Positions 15,835-25,485 are shown, counted from the stretch's first letter. The stretch: 43,997 bases of DNA from UMGS172 sp045546915 (GCA_045546915.1 JAZQDU010000005.1:1-43997), one strand, 5' to 3'. Notes: generated from the letters alone by a model not told the origin. Numbers and translations: made by a program.

Positions 15835-17181
15835 ATGAAAAAGAATGACGTTTGCAAAATTGAAATTTTTGATATAACGCTTGATGGCAGCGGTGTCGGT
15901 CGACATGAAGGACTGGCAGTTTTTGTGCCGAATGCCGTAACAGGCGATGTATTAAATGTTAAAATTTTGAAGGTAAAATCAAATCTTGCATACGGTAAAA
16001 TTGAGGAGATTATTAAACCGTCAAACCTTAGATGTAATTCCGATTGTTTAGTGTCTTCAAAATGCGGCGGTTGTTCTTTTAGGCATATTAATTATTCTGA
16101 TGAACTTAATTTAAAAGAAAATACCGTAAAAAATAATTTTAAAAGAATAGCGGGTTTTGAGCCGTTTAATGAACCGATTTTTAGCGGTGAACCTGAGCGA
16201 TATCGCAATAAAGCGCAGTATCCTGTAGCAATAATAAACGGCGAGCCAGAGGTTGGTTTTTACTCAAATCATACCCATAGATTAGTACCTTGTGATGATT
16301 GTAAGTTACAACCGGCAGAATTTTCACAAATATCTGAAATTTTGTTAGATTTTATTAAAAAATATAACATCAGTGTTTATGACGAAACTTCGCAAAAGGG
16401 ACTTGTTCGTCATTTGTATTTACGTAAAGCCGTGAACACAGGGGAGATTATGGTTTGTCTTGTTATTAACGGTAAAGAGTTACCAAAAAGCACTGAGTTT
16501 TGTGATATGCTTAAAAGTAGTGTTAAAAATATTACTTCAATTATGCTGAATTTTAATTTAAAAAACACTAATGTCGTGCTTGGCGATAAGTTTGATACAC
16601 TTTTTGGCAAAGACCACATTACCGATATTCTTTGCGGCGTAAGGGTTAAAATTTCGCCCATGTCTTTTTATCAGGTTAATCATTTTGTCGCCGAAAAACT
16701 ATATGAAAAAGCGGCAGAATTTGCTGAACCTGACGGCAAAACGGTGATTGACCTTTACTGCGGCGCGGGAACTATTGGCTTATCATTAGCAAAAAAAGCA
16801 AAGAAAATCTATGGCATTGAGATAGTGCCTAAAGCGATTGAAGATGCTAAGTTTAATGCTCAACTGAACAAAATAGATAATGCAGAATTTTACTGCGGAG
16901 ATGCTGCTTTTGCCGCAAATGAGTTAGAACAAAAGGGCATAAAACCCGATGTTGTTATACTTGACCCACCGCGAAAGGGTTGCAGTTTAGATTTAATTAA
17001 AACTGTTTGTAACGGTTTTTCACCCGAAAGGGTTGTGTATGTTTCTTGCGATTCGGCAACATTATCACGAGATTGTAAGTATTTTAAAGAACTTGGATAT
17101 GAAACCTTAAGATATGCAACTTTTGATATGTTTCCTCGTACCGGTCATGTTGAAACGGTAGCATTATTGAGTCGAAAATAG
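15835..17181 (+). CDS. rlmD: Class I SAM RNA methyltransferase, RlmD/TrmA family
   Basis: Predicted to methylate uracil C5 in rRNA (RlmD-like, U1939) or tRNA. The 448-residue protein has an N-terminal TRAM domain (about 1-60), Fe-S cysteines (CLVSSKCGGCSFRH and a later CDDCKLQP), the SAM motif VIDLYCGAGTIGL, the DPPRKGC motif, and nucleophile C405 in VYVSCDSATLSRD. Firmicutes often carry several paralogues (RlmCD types), so the exact target base is uncertain. It is the first gene of a five-gene plus-strand run ending in uvrC. SD AAAGGA. Confidence 0.9.
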   Translation: MKKNDVCKIEIFDITLDGSGVGRHEGLAVFVPNAVTGDVLNVKILKVKSNLAYGKIEEIIKPSNLRCNSDCLVSSKCGGCSFRHINYSDELNLKENTVKNNFKRIAGFEPFNEPIFSGEPERYRNKAQYPVAIINGEPEVGFYSNHTHRLVPCDDCKLQPAEFSQISEILLDFIKKYNISVYDETSQKGLVRHLYLRKAVNTGEIMVCLVINGKELPKSTEFCDMLKSSVKNITSIMLNFNLKNTNVVLGDKFDTLFGKDHITDILCGVRVKISPMSFYQVNHFVAEKLYEKAAEFAEPDGKTVIDLYCGAGTIGLSLAKKAKKIYGIEIVPKAIEDAKFNAQLNKIDNAEFYCGDAAFAANELEQKGIKPDVVILDPPRKGCSLDLIKTVCNGFSPERVVYVSCDSATLSRDCKYFKELGYETLRYATFDMFPRTGHVETVALLSRK

Positions 17182-17224
17182 ATTTAATTTTACTTTTCGC
17201 AACACAAAAGAAAGGATATTTTTA

Positions 17225-18241
17225 ATGAAAAGAAATGTAGGCTTGGATATTTTAAAATTTATTTGTTCATTTATGGTTATTTGTATACATATTCGTTTTC
17301 CTGAACCTTTAGGGTCTATTTTCACGCCGATAACCCGAATGGCTGTTCCGATATTCTTTATGATTACCGGTTATTTCTATTCATCAACAAAAGAAAAATG
17401 CGGAGAATTAAAACAAATAAAAAAGATTGGCGTTATTTTTGTGGTCTCAAATGCTATTTTCTTTTTGTATTCATTGTGTAAGAATTTTCTGCAGGGAAAT
17501 ACACTCTCAGAATATTGCATCAATACGTTTAATTTAAAAGATTTGCTTAAATTTTCTCTTTTAAATGAATCACCGTTTGGGACACACCTTTGGTATTTAG
17601 GCGCAATTTTATATGTTTTAATAATTGTTTTTCTTTTCGAAAAAAACTGGGACAGAAAAAAATTATATCCCATCATTCCTGTGTTATTATTGGTAGATTT
17701 AGTGTTTGGTAAATATTCTTTATTGATTTTAGGCAGGGAGTTCCCTTATGCGCTGGTAAGAAATTTCCTCTTCGTTGGATTGCCTTATTTTTTAATTGGC
17801 GATTTGCTAAACAACGTTAAACCAAAATTTAAAACCCGCAGTTCATTTTTGTTAACAATTCTATTTGCTTTAACAACATTAATAGAATCGTTCGTTATTA
17901 ATAAACTTAACATGAATGTTGCGAGAGATCATTATATAAGTACAACATTTTTGGCTGTATTTGCGTTTTTGTGTGCATTGAACAGTGAGTGTACTGATAA
18001 TAATTGGTTTTTAAAGAAGGTTAGTTTTATCGGAAGAAAATTGACCTTGTACATTTATATTATTCATCCTATATTTATTTTCATCTTACGAAAAGCAATA
18101 TCGGTATTTATCCATAATGAGTCGTTGGAATTGGTTATTGGATATATGTGCCCGTTTGTTGTATTTGCTATTTCAATTCTTTCTGCTTGGATTTTCGATA
18201 CTTTGGTTAAAAAGGTTAAAAAACAACCGACAAAATTATAA
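17225..18241 (+). CDS. Acyltransferase family 3 membrane protein
   Basis: Integral membrane O-acyltransferase of 338 residues. The family start is clear: NVGLDILKFICSFMVICIHI with the conserved histidine of segment R1, then VPIFFMITGYFYSS. About ten hydrophobic segments follow. Such proteins acylate cell-surface polymers or sugars; the substrate cannot be predicted. Phe/Ile-rich composition and higher A+T than its neighbours could reflect membrane content or later acquisition. SD AAAGGA. Confidence 0.9.
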   Translation: MKRNVGLDILKFICSFMVICIHIRFPEPLGSIFTPITRMAVPIFFMITGYFYSSTKEKCGELKQIKKIGVIFVVSNAIFFLYSLCKNFLQGNTLSEYCINTFNLKDLLKFSLLNESPFGTHLWYLGAILYVLIIVFLFEKNWDRKKLYPIIPVLLLVDLVFGKYSLLILGREFPYALVRNFLFVGLPYFLIGDLLNNVKPKFKTRSSFLLTILFALTTLIESFVINKLNMNVARDHYISTTFLAVFAFLCALNSECTDNNWFLKKVSFIGRKLTLYIYIIHPIFIFILRKAISVFIHNESLELVIGYMCPFVVFAISILSAWIFDTLVKKVKKQPTKL

Positions 18242-18264
18242 ATACAATATAAGGGGAGTTTATT

Positions 18265-19272
18265 ATGAAAAAACATAAGGCACTAAAAATTATTGGTATT
18301 ATTCTGGCTGTTCTGGTGGTATTTTTTACTGTTATTAATGTAATTCCGCCAAAAGAAAACGTCGAGAATAACCCGTTTGTTGTTAAGAAGGGTGAGTTGC
18401 CGCTTATTGCTGCTCACAGAGGCGGTGCAATTAATAATCCCGAAAACACTATGCTTGCTTTCCGCGAGGCGGTTGCTACTATTGGTGTTGACATAATTGA
18501 AAGCGACCTTTATTTAACAAAAGACGGATATCTTGTTTATAACCATGACGATTACATCGACGAAACTTCTAATGTGAACGGTGATATTTCGCTTGATGAG
18601 GTTAAAAAACTTTGTGAAAACAAAGAAAACCGTCATTATATTAGCGATATGACCTTGGCAGAACTTGAAACCTATAATTTTGGTTATTACTTTGAAAACC
18701 AAGACGGTAACCGTATTTATAAAGATGAAACCGATATTGTGGGTAAAGGTTTGCAGATTGCTACGGTTGATAAGTTGTTTGAGGAGTTTTACGAGTCTAA
18801 TCCTGACCTTATGTTTATTGTTGAGATTAAAAACGATGGTGAAAAAGGCTTTAAGGCTTGCGAAATTTTAAACGAAACACTTGATAAATATCCTAAATAT
18901 AAAGAGCAGATTGTTGTTGGTACTTTCCACGATGAAATTGAGCAGGAGTTAAAATCAAAGTACCCTGAGTTGCTTCGCGGTGCACCGACCGGTACGGCTG
19001 CTAAGTTTATTTTAACACAGTTTTTAGGAGTAAATATCTTTGACAGCAGTGATTTTGCTTGTTTGCAAATCCCTATGAGTTATGATTTAGGAATTGAATT
19101 GCATCTTGATAAAAAGACAATTATTAACCGTGCTCATCGCAGAAATATTGCTGTTCAGTATTGGACAATAAACGATGCAGATGAAATGCGTGAACTTATT
19201 GAACTTGGTTGTGACTGTATTATGACCGACGACCCTGTATTGCTTAAAAGCGTGTTGGAAGAGTATAAATAA
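18265..19272 (+). CDS. Glycerophosphodiester phosphodiesterase, membrane-anchored
   Basis: Hydrolyses glycerophosphodiesters, possibly at the outer face of the membrane. One N-terminal membrane segment (about 8-27) is followed by the GDPD TIM barrel. Catalytic histidines are H51 (AAHRGG) and H94 (VYNHDD), and the metal ligands are E79 and D81 (IIESDLYLTKDG). The C-terminal VQYWTINDADEM and DCIMTDDP are typical of the family. The length of 335 residues is usual. SD AAGGGGAG. Confidence 0.93.
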   Translation: MKKHKALKIIGIILAVLVVFFTVINVIPPKENVENNPFVVKKGELPLIAAHRGGAINNPENTMLAFREAVATIGVDIIESDLYLTKDGYLVYNHDDYIDETSNVNGDISLDEVKKLCENKENRHYISDMTLAELETYNFGYYFENQDGNRIYKDETDIVGKGLQIATVDKLFEEFYESNPDLMFIVEIKNDGEKGFKACEILNETLDKYPKYKEQIVVGTFHDEIEQELKSKYPELLRGAPTGTAAKFILTQFLGVNIFDSSDFACLQIPMSYDLGIELHLDKKTIINRAHRRNIAVQYWTINDADEMRELIELGCDCIMTDDPVLLKSVLEEYK

Positions 19273-19283
19273 GGGGATAATTA

Positions 19284-19775
19284 ATGTTTATTCGTAAAGC
19301 AGTATTGGGCGACTTAGAACGTATACTCGAAATTTATTCATATGCGAGAATTTTGATGGCACAAAACGGCAATCCTACGCAGTGGGGAACCGCTTATCCG
19401 TATGAACATCTTTTAATAGAAGATATTGGTTTGGGTAGGCTTTATGTTGCTGTTGAAAGCGAAATAGAGGGCGTTTTTCTTATGGAATCGGGTCCTGATG
19501 AAACCTATATTGAAATAGATGGTGAGTGGCTTAATTCAGATGAATATTACGTAATTCATCGAATAGCGTCTTCAGGGCGTGTGAAAGGTGTTTTGAAAAC
19601 GGCGGTTGATTATTGCCTGCAGTTTTGTAAAAACATTAAAATTGATACTCATGAAGACAACAAACCTATGCAAAAAGCGCTTGAAAAGTTAGGCTTTAAG
19701 CGATGCGGAACTATATATGTATATGCCGATTGGGAGGGCAGGTCACCAAGGATTGCATATCAGTTATCGGATTAA
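19284..19775 (+). CDS. GNAT family N-acetyltransferase
   Basis: Acetyl-CoA-dependent acetyltransferase of 163 residues. The N-terminal FIRKAVLGDLERILEIYSYAR and C-terminal DNKPMQKALEKLGFKRCGTI are the GNAT fold's ends, and RVKGVLKTAVDYCLQ is the degenerate acetyl-CoA binding loop region. The substrate is unknown. It lies 11 nt after the GDPD stop with SD AAGGGGA. Confidence 0.88.
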   Translation: MFIRKAVLGDLERILEIYSYARILMAQNGNPTQWGTAYPYEHLLIEDIGLGRLYVAVESEIEGVFLMESGPDETYIEIDGEWLNSDEYYVIHRIASSGRVKGVLKTAVDYCLQFCKNIKIDTHEDNKPMQKALEKLGFKRCGTIYVYADWEGRSPRIAYQLSD

Positions 19776-19795
19776 ATTTTTGAAAGGAGACTGTT

Positions 19796-21622
19796 ATGAC
19801 CGACGAAAGACTTAAAACTTTACGTGAAAAGTCGATGAAATTACCTCTTTTGCCGGGTGTTTATATCATGCGTGCAAAATCGGGTGAGATTATTTATGTC
19901 GGTAAGGCAAAAAAACTAAAATCTCGTGTTTCGCAGTATTTTGGAAGTGGAAATCAGCATAGTGAAAAAGTAAGACGAATGGTATCAAATGTCAACGATT
20001 TTGAGTATATCATTTGTGATACAGAGTTTGAGGCTTTAGTGCTTGAATGTTCGCTTATAAAGCAGTATCAGCCTAAATATAATATACTTTTAAAAGACGA
20101 TAAAGGGTACCATTATATTAAAATTACAAAGGGTGATTGGCCGCAAATTTCTGCTTCTTTTGATAATGAGGATAAAAATGCTGAGTATTTAGGCCCCTTT
20201 GTTTCAGGATTTGTTGTTAAGCAGACGATTGACGAGGTTAAAAAAATCTTTCGTTTGCCTCATTGTAATAAATCGTTTCCTCAGTGTATTGATAAAAAAT
20301 CCAGACCTTGTCTTAATTTTCACATAAAAAATTGTTCTGCACCGTGTAACGGTAAAATTTCTGCTGCCGAATACCGTGAAACCGTAAAGCAAGCGGTTGA
20401 TTTTTTAAAAGGCGATGTTACTAAGTCTATTTCTCAAATGCGCGAGGAAATGCAGGATGCTTCTGAAAATCTTGAATTTGAGAAGGCTGCAAAACTTCGT
20501 GACAGAATAAATGCAGTTGAAAAAATCAGAGAGCGTCAAAAGATATACAGTTCTGTTTATAAAAGGCAGGATGTAATTGCTTTGGCTGACAGTAATGAGG
20601 CTGCCTGTTTTGAAGTATTTGTATTTGATGATGGCAGGCTTTGTGACCGTGAAGAATTTTTGATTGATTCGGTTGACAGTTTAAGTTCAGCGAGAAGTGA
20701 GTTTTTGAGGAGATATTATACTCTTCGTGAAAACATACCGCCAAGAGTTACGGTTGACGGTGAGGTTGAAGATAGGGAACTTTTAGAGAAGTGGCTAAGT
20801 GAAAAGCGAGGTACAAACGTAGTTGTCCATGTTCCTGAGCGTGGTGAACAGGAGCATCTTGTTACCATGTGCCGTAATAATGCTTCGGAGCGTCTTGCAC
20901 AGCATTTGGGCAGACACATCGGTCAAACCGCAGGGCTTGACGAATTGGCAAGGTTGTTAGGACTTTCTAAACCTCCCAAATTTATTGAATCATACGATAT
21001 ATCCAACACCGCAGGCGAGGATAATGTAGCAGGTATGGTGGTTTTTAAAGACGGAAAACCGTATAAGCATGATTACAAAAAGTTTAAAATAAAGAGTTTT
21101 AGCGGTCAGGATGATTTTCGCTCGATGGCTGAAGTGATTGAACGAAGGTTTTTAGAGTATAAAAATGCCGAAACCGATGAAGGCTTCGGCAGATTACCCG
21201 ATTTAATCTTACTTGACGGCGGAAAAGGTCAACTGTCGGCTGTGACTAAAGTTTTGCAAAGGCTGTCTATTAACGTACCTGTTTTTGGTATGGTTAAAGA
21301 CTCTAAGCATAAAACAAGGGCGGTTACATCGTCCGGTGGGGAAATTGCCATAAAGTCAAATCGCAGTGTTTATACGCTTGTGTCAGACATTCAGGAAGAA
21401 GTTCACCGTTTTAGTGTAGGTTATCACCGAAAATCAAGGGGCAAAAATACATTGCAACTTAAACTTACCGAAATTGACGGTGTAGGCGAAAAAAGAGCAA
21501 GACTCTTACTAAACAAGTTTAAGAGTCTTGCTAAAATAGAAAATGCTACAAAAGAGGAATTATTAAACGTCGGAATCCCGCAGGATGTTGCTGACAATAT
21601 TTTAAAATACTTCAGCGTTTGA
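19796..21622 (+). CDS. uvrC: Excinuclease ABC subunit C
   Basis: Makes the 3' and 5' incisions in nucleotide excision repair with UvrA/UvrB. The 608-residue protein has the GIY-YIG nuclease (LPGVYIMRAKSGEIIYVGKAKKL region, about 18-48), the Cys cluster CIDKKSRPCLNFHIKNCSAPC, a UVR helix pair (ENLEFEKAAKLRDRI), the C-terminal RNase H-like nuclease (ESYDISNTAGEDNVAGMVVF, LILLDGGKGQL) and a helix-hairpin-helix end. SD GAAAGGAG. Its 3' end overlaps the convergent tmcAL end by 11 bp. Confidence 0.97.
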   Translation: MTDERLKTLREKSMKLPLLPGVYIMRAKSGEIIYVGKAKKLKSRVSQYFGSGNQHSEKVRRMVSNVNDFEYIICDTEFEALVLECSLIKQYQPKYNILLKDDKGYHYIKITKGDWPQISASFDNEDKNAEYLGPFVSGFVVKQTIDEVKKIFRLPHCNKSFPQCIDKKSRPCLNFHIKNCSAPCNGKISAAEYRETVKQAVDFLKGDVTKSISQMREEMQDASENLEFEKAAKLRDRINAVEKIRERQKIYSSVYKRQDVIALADSNEAACFEVFVFDDGRLCDREEFLIDSVDSLSSARSEFLRRYYTLRENIPPRVTVDGEVEDRELLEKWLSEKRGTNVVVHVPERGEQEHLVTMCRNNASERLAQHLGRHIGQTAGLDELARLLGLSKPPKFIESYDISNTAGEDNVAGMVVFKDGKPYKHDYKKFKIKSFSGQDDFRSMAEVIERRFLEYKNAETDEGFGRLPDLILLDGGKGQLSAVTKVLQRLSINVPVFGMVKDSKHKTRAVTSSGGEIAIKSNRSVYTLVSDIQEEVHRFSVGYHRKSRGKNTLQLKLTEIDGVGEKRARLLLNKFKSLAKIENATKEELLNVGIPQDVADNILKYFSV

Positions 21623-22784
21623 TTATAACACCGTTTGTAAATTCACTACCGCTGTTGTCGGGAACTAATTGTGACAGAGAATAAACGTCGGTCGCTTTGG
21701 CTTCAAAGTCAAACTCTGGGGTCGATTTAAGTGTCGCAGAACGCATAACAATGGGTATTTTGCTGATTTCTCTTGATGATTGAAGCATTATGGCACCGGT
21801 CTCATTGCAACCCAAAACACGAATATAGGGGACTGTGGCAGGAATTGTGTCAATACTCTCTTTAAGAAATGCTGATAGTATCAGTCTGCGAAGTCTTGCG
21901 TTGGTGTAGCGTTTTGTTCCGGCTGTTTGTAAAAGTTCTGCAAAATTTGAACTCATTGAAGCCGCATTGAATATTCTGTGCTCAATACCTTCGCTGGTAT
22001 CGGGCGTTTTTGCTAAAATTTCGGGTGATGATGTTCTGAGATAAGCAATAATTGCTTTTTCGAGTGATGCAACATCCGAAATTTTTCCTTTTTCATATTC
22101 ATCAAGCAATATGTCAAATGCTTTGTGTGGCATATAACTTTCAGCTTCGTCTATATTGTTGTTTTTTATCATTTCTCTAATACTGCTTGCTGAACAGTAT
22201 CCGTCGGCTTTTAATATGTCATTGTGACCTACGGCAATCCTTTTAACTGCCAAAAAACGCATCTTTGAGTTAATATTTTTTGCTGCGCTGATGTATTCGA
22301 TTGCCAGTGTATCGTTTGGATTACGCAATAATTCACCGTTACCGCATAATTCTTCGGCGGAAAGTTCACGTGCTTTTGCAAGAGGAAGACCTGTTGATAA
22401 GTATGCCTTAACTTTTTGTTCAAACTCTTTGGAACGAACGCAATAGACGGTTTGCATTATTCTTGTAATGTCGCCGCATTCACTGCCGAAACAAAGCGTG
22501 TCTACTCCCAGATTTTCGGCAATATATACTGCGCCTAATGCAAATTTTTGAGCAGTTGCCATTGCCCAATAAGTTGGTATTTCTGCAACAAGGTCAAAAC
22601 CGCACTCTAAAGCCTGATTAGCACGTGCAAATTTTGAAATAACTGCGGTGTCGCCACGTTGTACCCAGTTGCCGCTCATTATGGCAACGACACAGTCTGC
22701 ACCGTTCTCGCGTGCTTTATCGGCTATATATTTATGACCGTTGTGAAACGGGTTAAATTCTGAAATAATAGCGGTTGTTTTCAT
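21612..22784 (-). CDS. tmcAL: tRNA(Met) cytidine acetate ligase TmcAL
   Basis: Forms N4-acetylcytidine at the wobble position of elongator tRNA(Met) using acetate and ATP (B. subtilis YlbM). The nucleotidyltransferase start AIISEFNPFHNGHKYI (HxGH-type motif H14-H17), SGNWVQRGDTAVISKFARA and GSECGD are characteristic. The ATG at 22784 is used rather than the in-frame TTG at 22802, because the AAAG-rich SD lies between them. That gives 390 residues, normal for the family. The acetate kinase gene starts divergently 135 bp away, a possible metabolic echo only. Confidence 0.93.
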   Translation of the reverse strand: MKTTAIISEFNPFHNGHKYIADKARENGADCVVAIMSGNWVQRGDTAVISKFARANQALECGFDLVAEIPTYWAMATAQKFALGAVYIAENLGVDTLCFGSECGDITRIMQTVYCVRSKEFEQKVKAYLSTGLPLAKARELSAEELCGNGELLRNPNDTLAIEYISAAKNINSKMRFLAVKRIAVGHNDILKADGYCSASSIREMIKNNNIDEAESYMPHKAFDILLDEYEKGKISDVASLEKAIIAYLRTSSPEILAKTPDTSEGIEHRIFNAASMSSNFAELLQTAGTKRYTNARLRRLILSAFLKESIDTIPATVPYIRVLGCNETGAIMLQSSREISKIPIVMRSATLKSTPEFDFEAKATDVYSLSQLVPDNSGSEFTNGVIIKR

Positions 22785-22809
22785 AATATCACTTTCTTTC
22801 AATAATCAC

Positions 22810-22838
22810 TTGCAAAATATGTTATTTTGTTGTATTAT
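22810..22838 (+). promoter_or_regulatory. Promoter for ackA-galK
   Basis: TTGCAA (22810-22815), 17-nt spacer and TATTAT (22833-22838), giving a leader of about 75 nt before ackA. Confidence 0.6.
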
Positions 22839-22878
22839 ATTTATTTGTAAAGTATTTATTACTATTTTACTTTAATTC

Positions 22879-22912
22879 GGCGCGAATTGCAATACAATTA
22901 GTGCCAAGGAGG
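22879..22912 (+). promoter_or_regulatory. Leader hairpin abutting the ackA SD
   Basis: GGCGC-G-AATTG (22879-22889) pairs with CAATT-A-GTGCC (22895-22905) around a 5-nt loop. AAGGAGG (22906-22912), the ackA SD, follows with no gap. There is no T run, so it is not a terminator. Confidence 0.5.
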
Positions 22913-22919
22913 AATAAAA

Positions 22920-24128
22920 ATGAAAATTCTCGTAGTAAACGCAGGTAGTTCGTCACTCAAATATCAGTTGATTGATATGGACAATGAGCAGGTTATCGCA
23001 AAAGGTCTTTGTGATAAGATAGGTCTTGATGACAGTAATGTAAAGCATAAAGCATTTGACGGCAGAGAATATGTAGCAGAGGTTAAGATGCCTACTCATT
23101 CTGAGGCTTTTGAAACCTTGATGTTTGCTTTGTCTGAAAGTGATGCTAAAGTTATTAATTCACCTGATGAAATCGGTGCAATTGGTCACCGTGTTGTTCA
23201 CGGCGGTACTTATTTTGATAAATCTTGCCTTGTTGATGACGATGTTGCCGAAAAGGTTGAAGAACTTAAAGAGTTGGCTCCTTTGCACAATCATCCTCAT
23301 TATCTCGGTATTGTTGCTTGTACCAAAACATTTGGTAAAGAAGTTCCTCAGGTTGTTGTGTTTGACACTGCTTTCCATCAGACAATGCCCGAAAAGGCTT
23401 ATATTTTCGGCCTTCCTTACGAGTATTTTGAAAAATATGCTGTTCGCCGTTACGGTGCACACGGTACTTCGCATAAGTACGTTAGTGAGCGTTGCGCAGC
23501 CATTATGGGCAGAGCGGGCGATAAGGACCTCAAGATTGTTACCTGCCATATAGGTAACGGTGCTTCCATTACCGCTGTTAAGGGTGGTGAATGTATCGAC
23601 ACTTCTATGGGCTTTACTCCGCTTGATGGCTTTATTATGGGTACACGTTCAGGCGGTGTTGACCCTTCGGCTCTTACATATATTGCTAATAAAGAAAATC
23701 TTACTCCCGACCAACTTTCAGATATCTGTAATAAAAAATCCGGTTTGCTTGGTATTTCGGGTGTTTCAAGTGATAACCGTGACGTTTCGGCTGCTGCTGC
23801 AGAAGGTAATCACAGAGCTGCTTTGGCAAACGAGATTCAAAGATATCAGATTGCTAAATTTGTAGGCTCTTACATTGCCGCTATGGATGGTGCTGATGCT
23901 ATCGTTTTCACTGCAGGCATCGGTGAGAATGACCCTGTTTTGCGTAGTGAGGTTTGCAAACACTTCTCTTATATGGGCGTTAAGATTGACCAAGAAAAGA
24001 ACAAGATTCGCGGTGAAGAGGTAGAAATTTCAACACCCGATTCGGCTGTTAAGGTTTATGTAATCCCCACCAATGAGGAACTTGCAATAGCCAAGGATAC
24101 ACTTGCCATTGTAGAAGGTCTTAAATAA
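22920..24128 (+). CDS. ackA: Acetate kinase
   Basis: Interconverts acetyl phosphate + ADP and acetate + ATP, the energy-yielding end step of acetate fermentation. The 402-residue protein has LVVNAGSSSLKYQLIDM at the N terminus, GHRVVHGG, the RYGAHGTSHKYVS segment, and ITCHIGNGAS-type and GGVDPSALTYI motifs. The usual partner pta is not in the window; galK follows after 17 nt. Strong SD AAGGAGG. Confidence 0.97.
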   Translation: MKILVVNAGSSSLKYQLIDMDNEQVIAKGLCDKIGLDDSNVKHKAFDGREYVAEVKMPTHSEAFETLMFALSESDAKVINSPDEIGAIGHRVVHGGTYFDKSCLVDDDVAEKVEELKELAPLHNHPHYLGIVACTKTFGKEVPQVVVFDTAFHQTMPEKAYIFGLPYEYFEKYAVRRYGAHGTSHKYVSERCAAIMGRAGDKDLKIVTCHIGNGASITAVKGGECIDTSMGFTPLDGFIMGTRSGGVDPSALTYIANKENLTPDQLSDICNKKSGLLGISGVSSDNRDVSAAAAEGNHRAALANEIQRYQIAKFVGSYIAAMDGADAIVFTAGIGENDPVLRSEVCKHFSYMGVKIDQEKNKIRGEEVEISTPDSAVKVYVIPTNEELAIAKDTLAIVEGLK

Positions 24129-24145
24129 TTACTTTGAGGTATTAT

Positions 24146-25399
24146 ATGAAAAATATTATTTTAAGTGGAAAATTTGATAGTTATTTTGAAACACTTTACG
24201 GTGACGTTGAGTTTGCAAAAAACAGATATGCTGCTGCCGTTGATAAGTTTTATGAGATTTACGGCAAACAGGATGTTCGTCTTTTCAGTGCTCCGGGACG
24301 TACTGAGGTTGGTGGTAACCATACCGACCATCAGCATGGTTGCGTTTTGGCAGGTAGCGTAAATCTTGACGTTATTGCTGTTGTTGCTCCCACTTTTGAC
24401 GGCACTGTCAGGGTGAAATCTGAAGGTTATGACGAGGATGTTTTCAATATATCCGACCTTAATGTTAACGAGAAAGAATTTGGCATGGCAATATCGCTTA
24501 TCCGCGGTATGTGTGGCGAGTTTAAAAAGGACGGTTATAACATAGGCGGTTTTGTTGCTTACACAACGTCTAATGTTCTTAAAGGCTCGGGACTTTCGTC
24601 ATCTGCCGCTTTTGAGGTGCTTATTGGTAATATTTTAAGCGGTCTTTACAACGACGGTAAGGTTGACGCTGTTGAGATTGCCAAAATTGCACAGAGAGCA
24701 GAGAATATTTATTTTGGCAAGCCTTGTGGTCTTATGGACCAAATGGCAAGTTCGGTTGGTGGGTTTGTAGGTATTGATTTTAACGACCCGTCTAAGCCCG
24801 TTATTGAAAAGGTTTCGTTTGATATTGCAGCGCACGGTCATAAACTTGTTATTGTTAATACCGGTGGTAACCATGCAGATTTAACCGGTGATTATGCTGA
24901 CATTACTATTGAGTGTAAAAAGGTTTCTGAATATTTCGGTAAGCAGTATCTTCGTGATGTATGTGTTGATACTTTCTATTCTTCTCTTGCCGATTTAAGA
25001 GCAAAAGTAGGGGACAGAGCCGTTCTTCGTGCTATTCACTTCTTTAACGATAACAAGCGTGCAGTTGATGAGAAAAATGCACTTAAAGAAGGCAAGTTCC
25101 AAGAGTTTTTGGCAATATCTAAAGATTCCGGAAATTCATCGTTTAAATACTTGCAGAACGTTTATTCGCCTTCTAATCCTTTTGAACAAGGTCTGTCTTT
25201 AGCATTAGCACTTGCTGAAAAGGTATTAAAAGATAGGGGAGCATATCGTGTTCACGGTGGCGGTTTTGCCGGTACTATTCAAGCTTTTGTACCCGACGAT
25301 TTGCTTAATGAGTATCTTTCTACAATGCAAGGTGTGTTTGGTCAAGATGCTTGTTATGTGCTTAATATTCGTCCTGTTGGCGGTACCGAAATTAAGTAA
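24146..25399 (+). CDS. galK: Galactokinase
   Basis: GHMP kinase that phosphorylates galactose in the Leloir pathway. The 417-residue protein has the galactokinase signature GRTEVGGNHTDHQHG, the ATP-binding LKGSGLSSSAAFEV and the C-terminal GAYRVHGGGFAGTIQAF. ATG 24146 is preferred over an upstream in-frame TTG (24134) that overlaps the SD TTGAGG. It is cotranscribed with ackA by spacing; galT/galE are not present. It may process galactose released by the beta-galactosidase at 428-3544, which is an inference. Confidence 0.95.
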   Translation: MKNIILSGKFDSYFETLYGDVEFAKNRYAAAVDKFYEIYGKQDVRLFSAPGRTEVGGNHTDHQHGCVLAGSVNLDVIAVVAPTFDGTVRVKSEGYDEDVFNISDLNVNEKEFGMAISLIRGMCGEFKKDGYNIGGFVAYTTSNVLKGSGLSSSAAFEVLIGNILSGLYNDGKVDAVEIAKIAQRAENIYFGKPCGLMDQMASSVGGFVGIDFNDPSKPVIEKVSFDIAAHGHKLVIVNTGGNHADLTGDYADITIECKKVSEYFGKQYLRDVCVDTFYSSLADLRAKVGDRAVLRAIHFFNDNKRAVDEKNALKEGKFQEFLAISKDSGNSSFKYLQNVYSPSNPFEQGLSLALALAEKVLKDRGAYRVHGGGFAGTIQAFVPDDLLNEYLSTMQGVFGQDACYVLNIRPVGGTEIK

Positions 25400-25419
25400 A
25401 ATTATTATTTTAAGTTTAA

Positions 25420-25451
25420 ACGCCCGAAATTTATGTTTCGGGTGTTTTTTT
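25420..25451 (+). terminator. Terminator after galK
   Basis: ACGCCCGAAA (25420-25429) pairs with TTTCGGGTGT (25436-25445), followed by seven Ts. Confidence 0.92.
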
Positions 25452-25485
25452 AGTGAAAAATATAACAAAATACTGTTAATTAGTG

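Noticed and set aside
22803..22860. Promoter for tmcAL on the minus strand
   Set aside because: Only isolated TATAAT-like and TTTACA-like hexamers with wrong spacing were found; no convincing pair.
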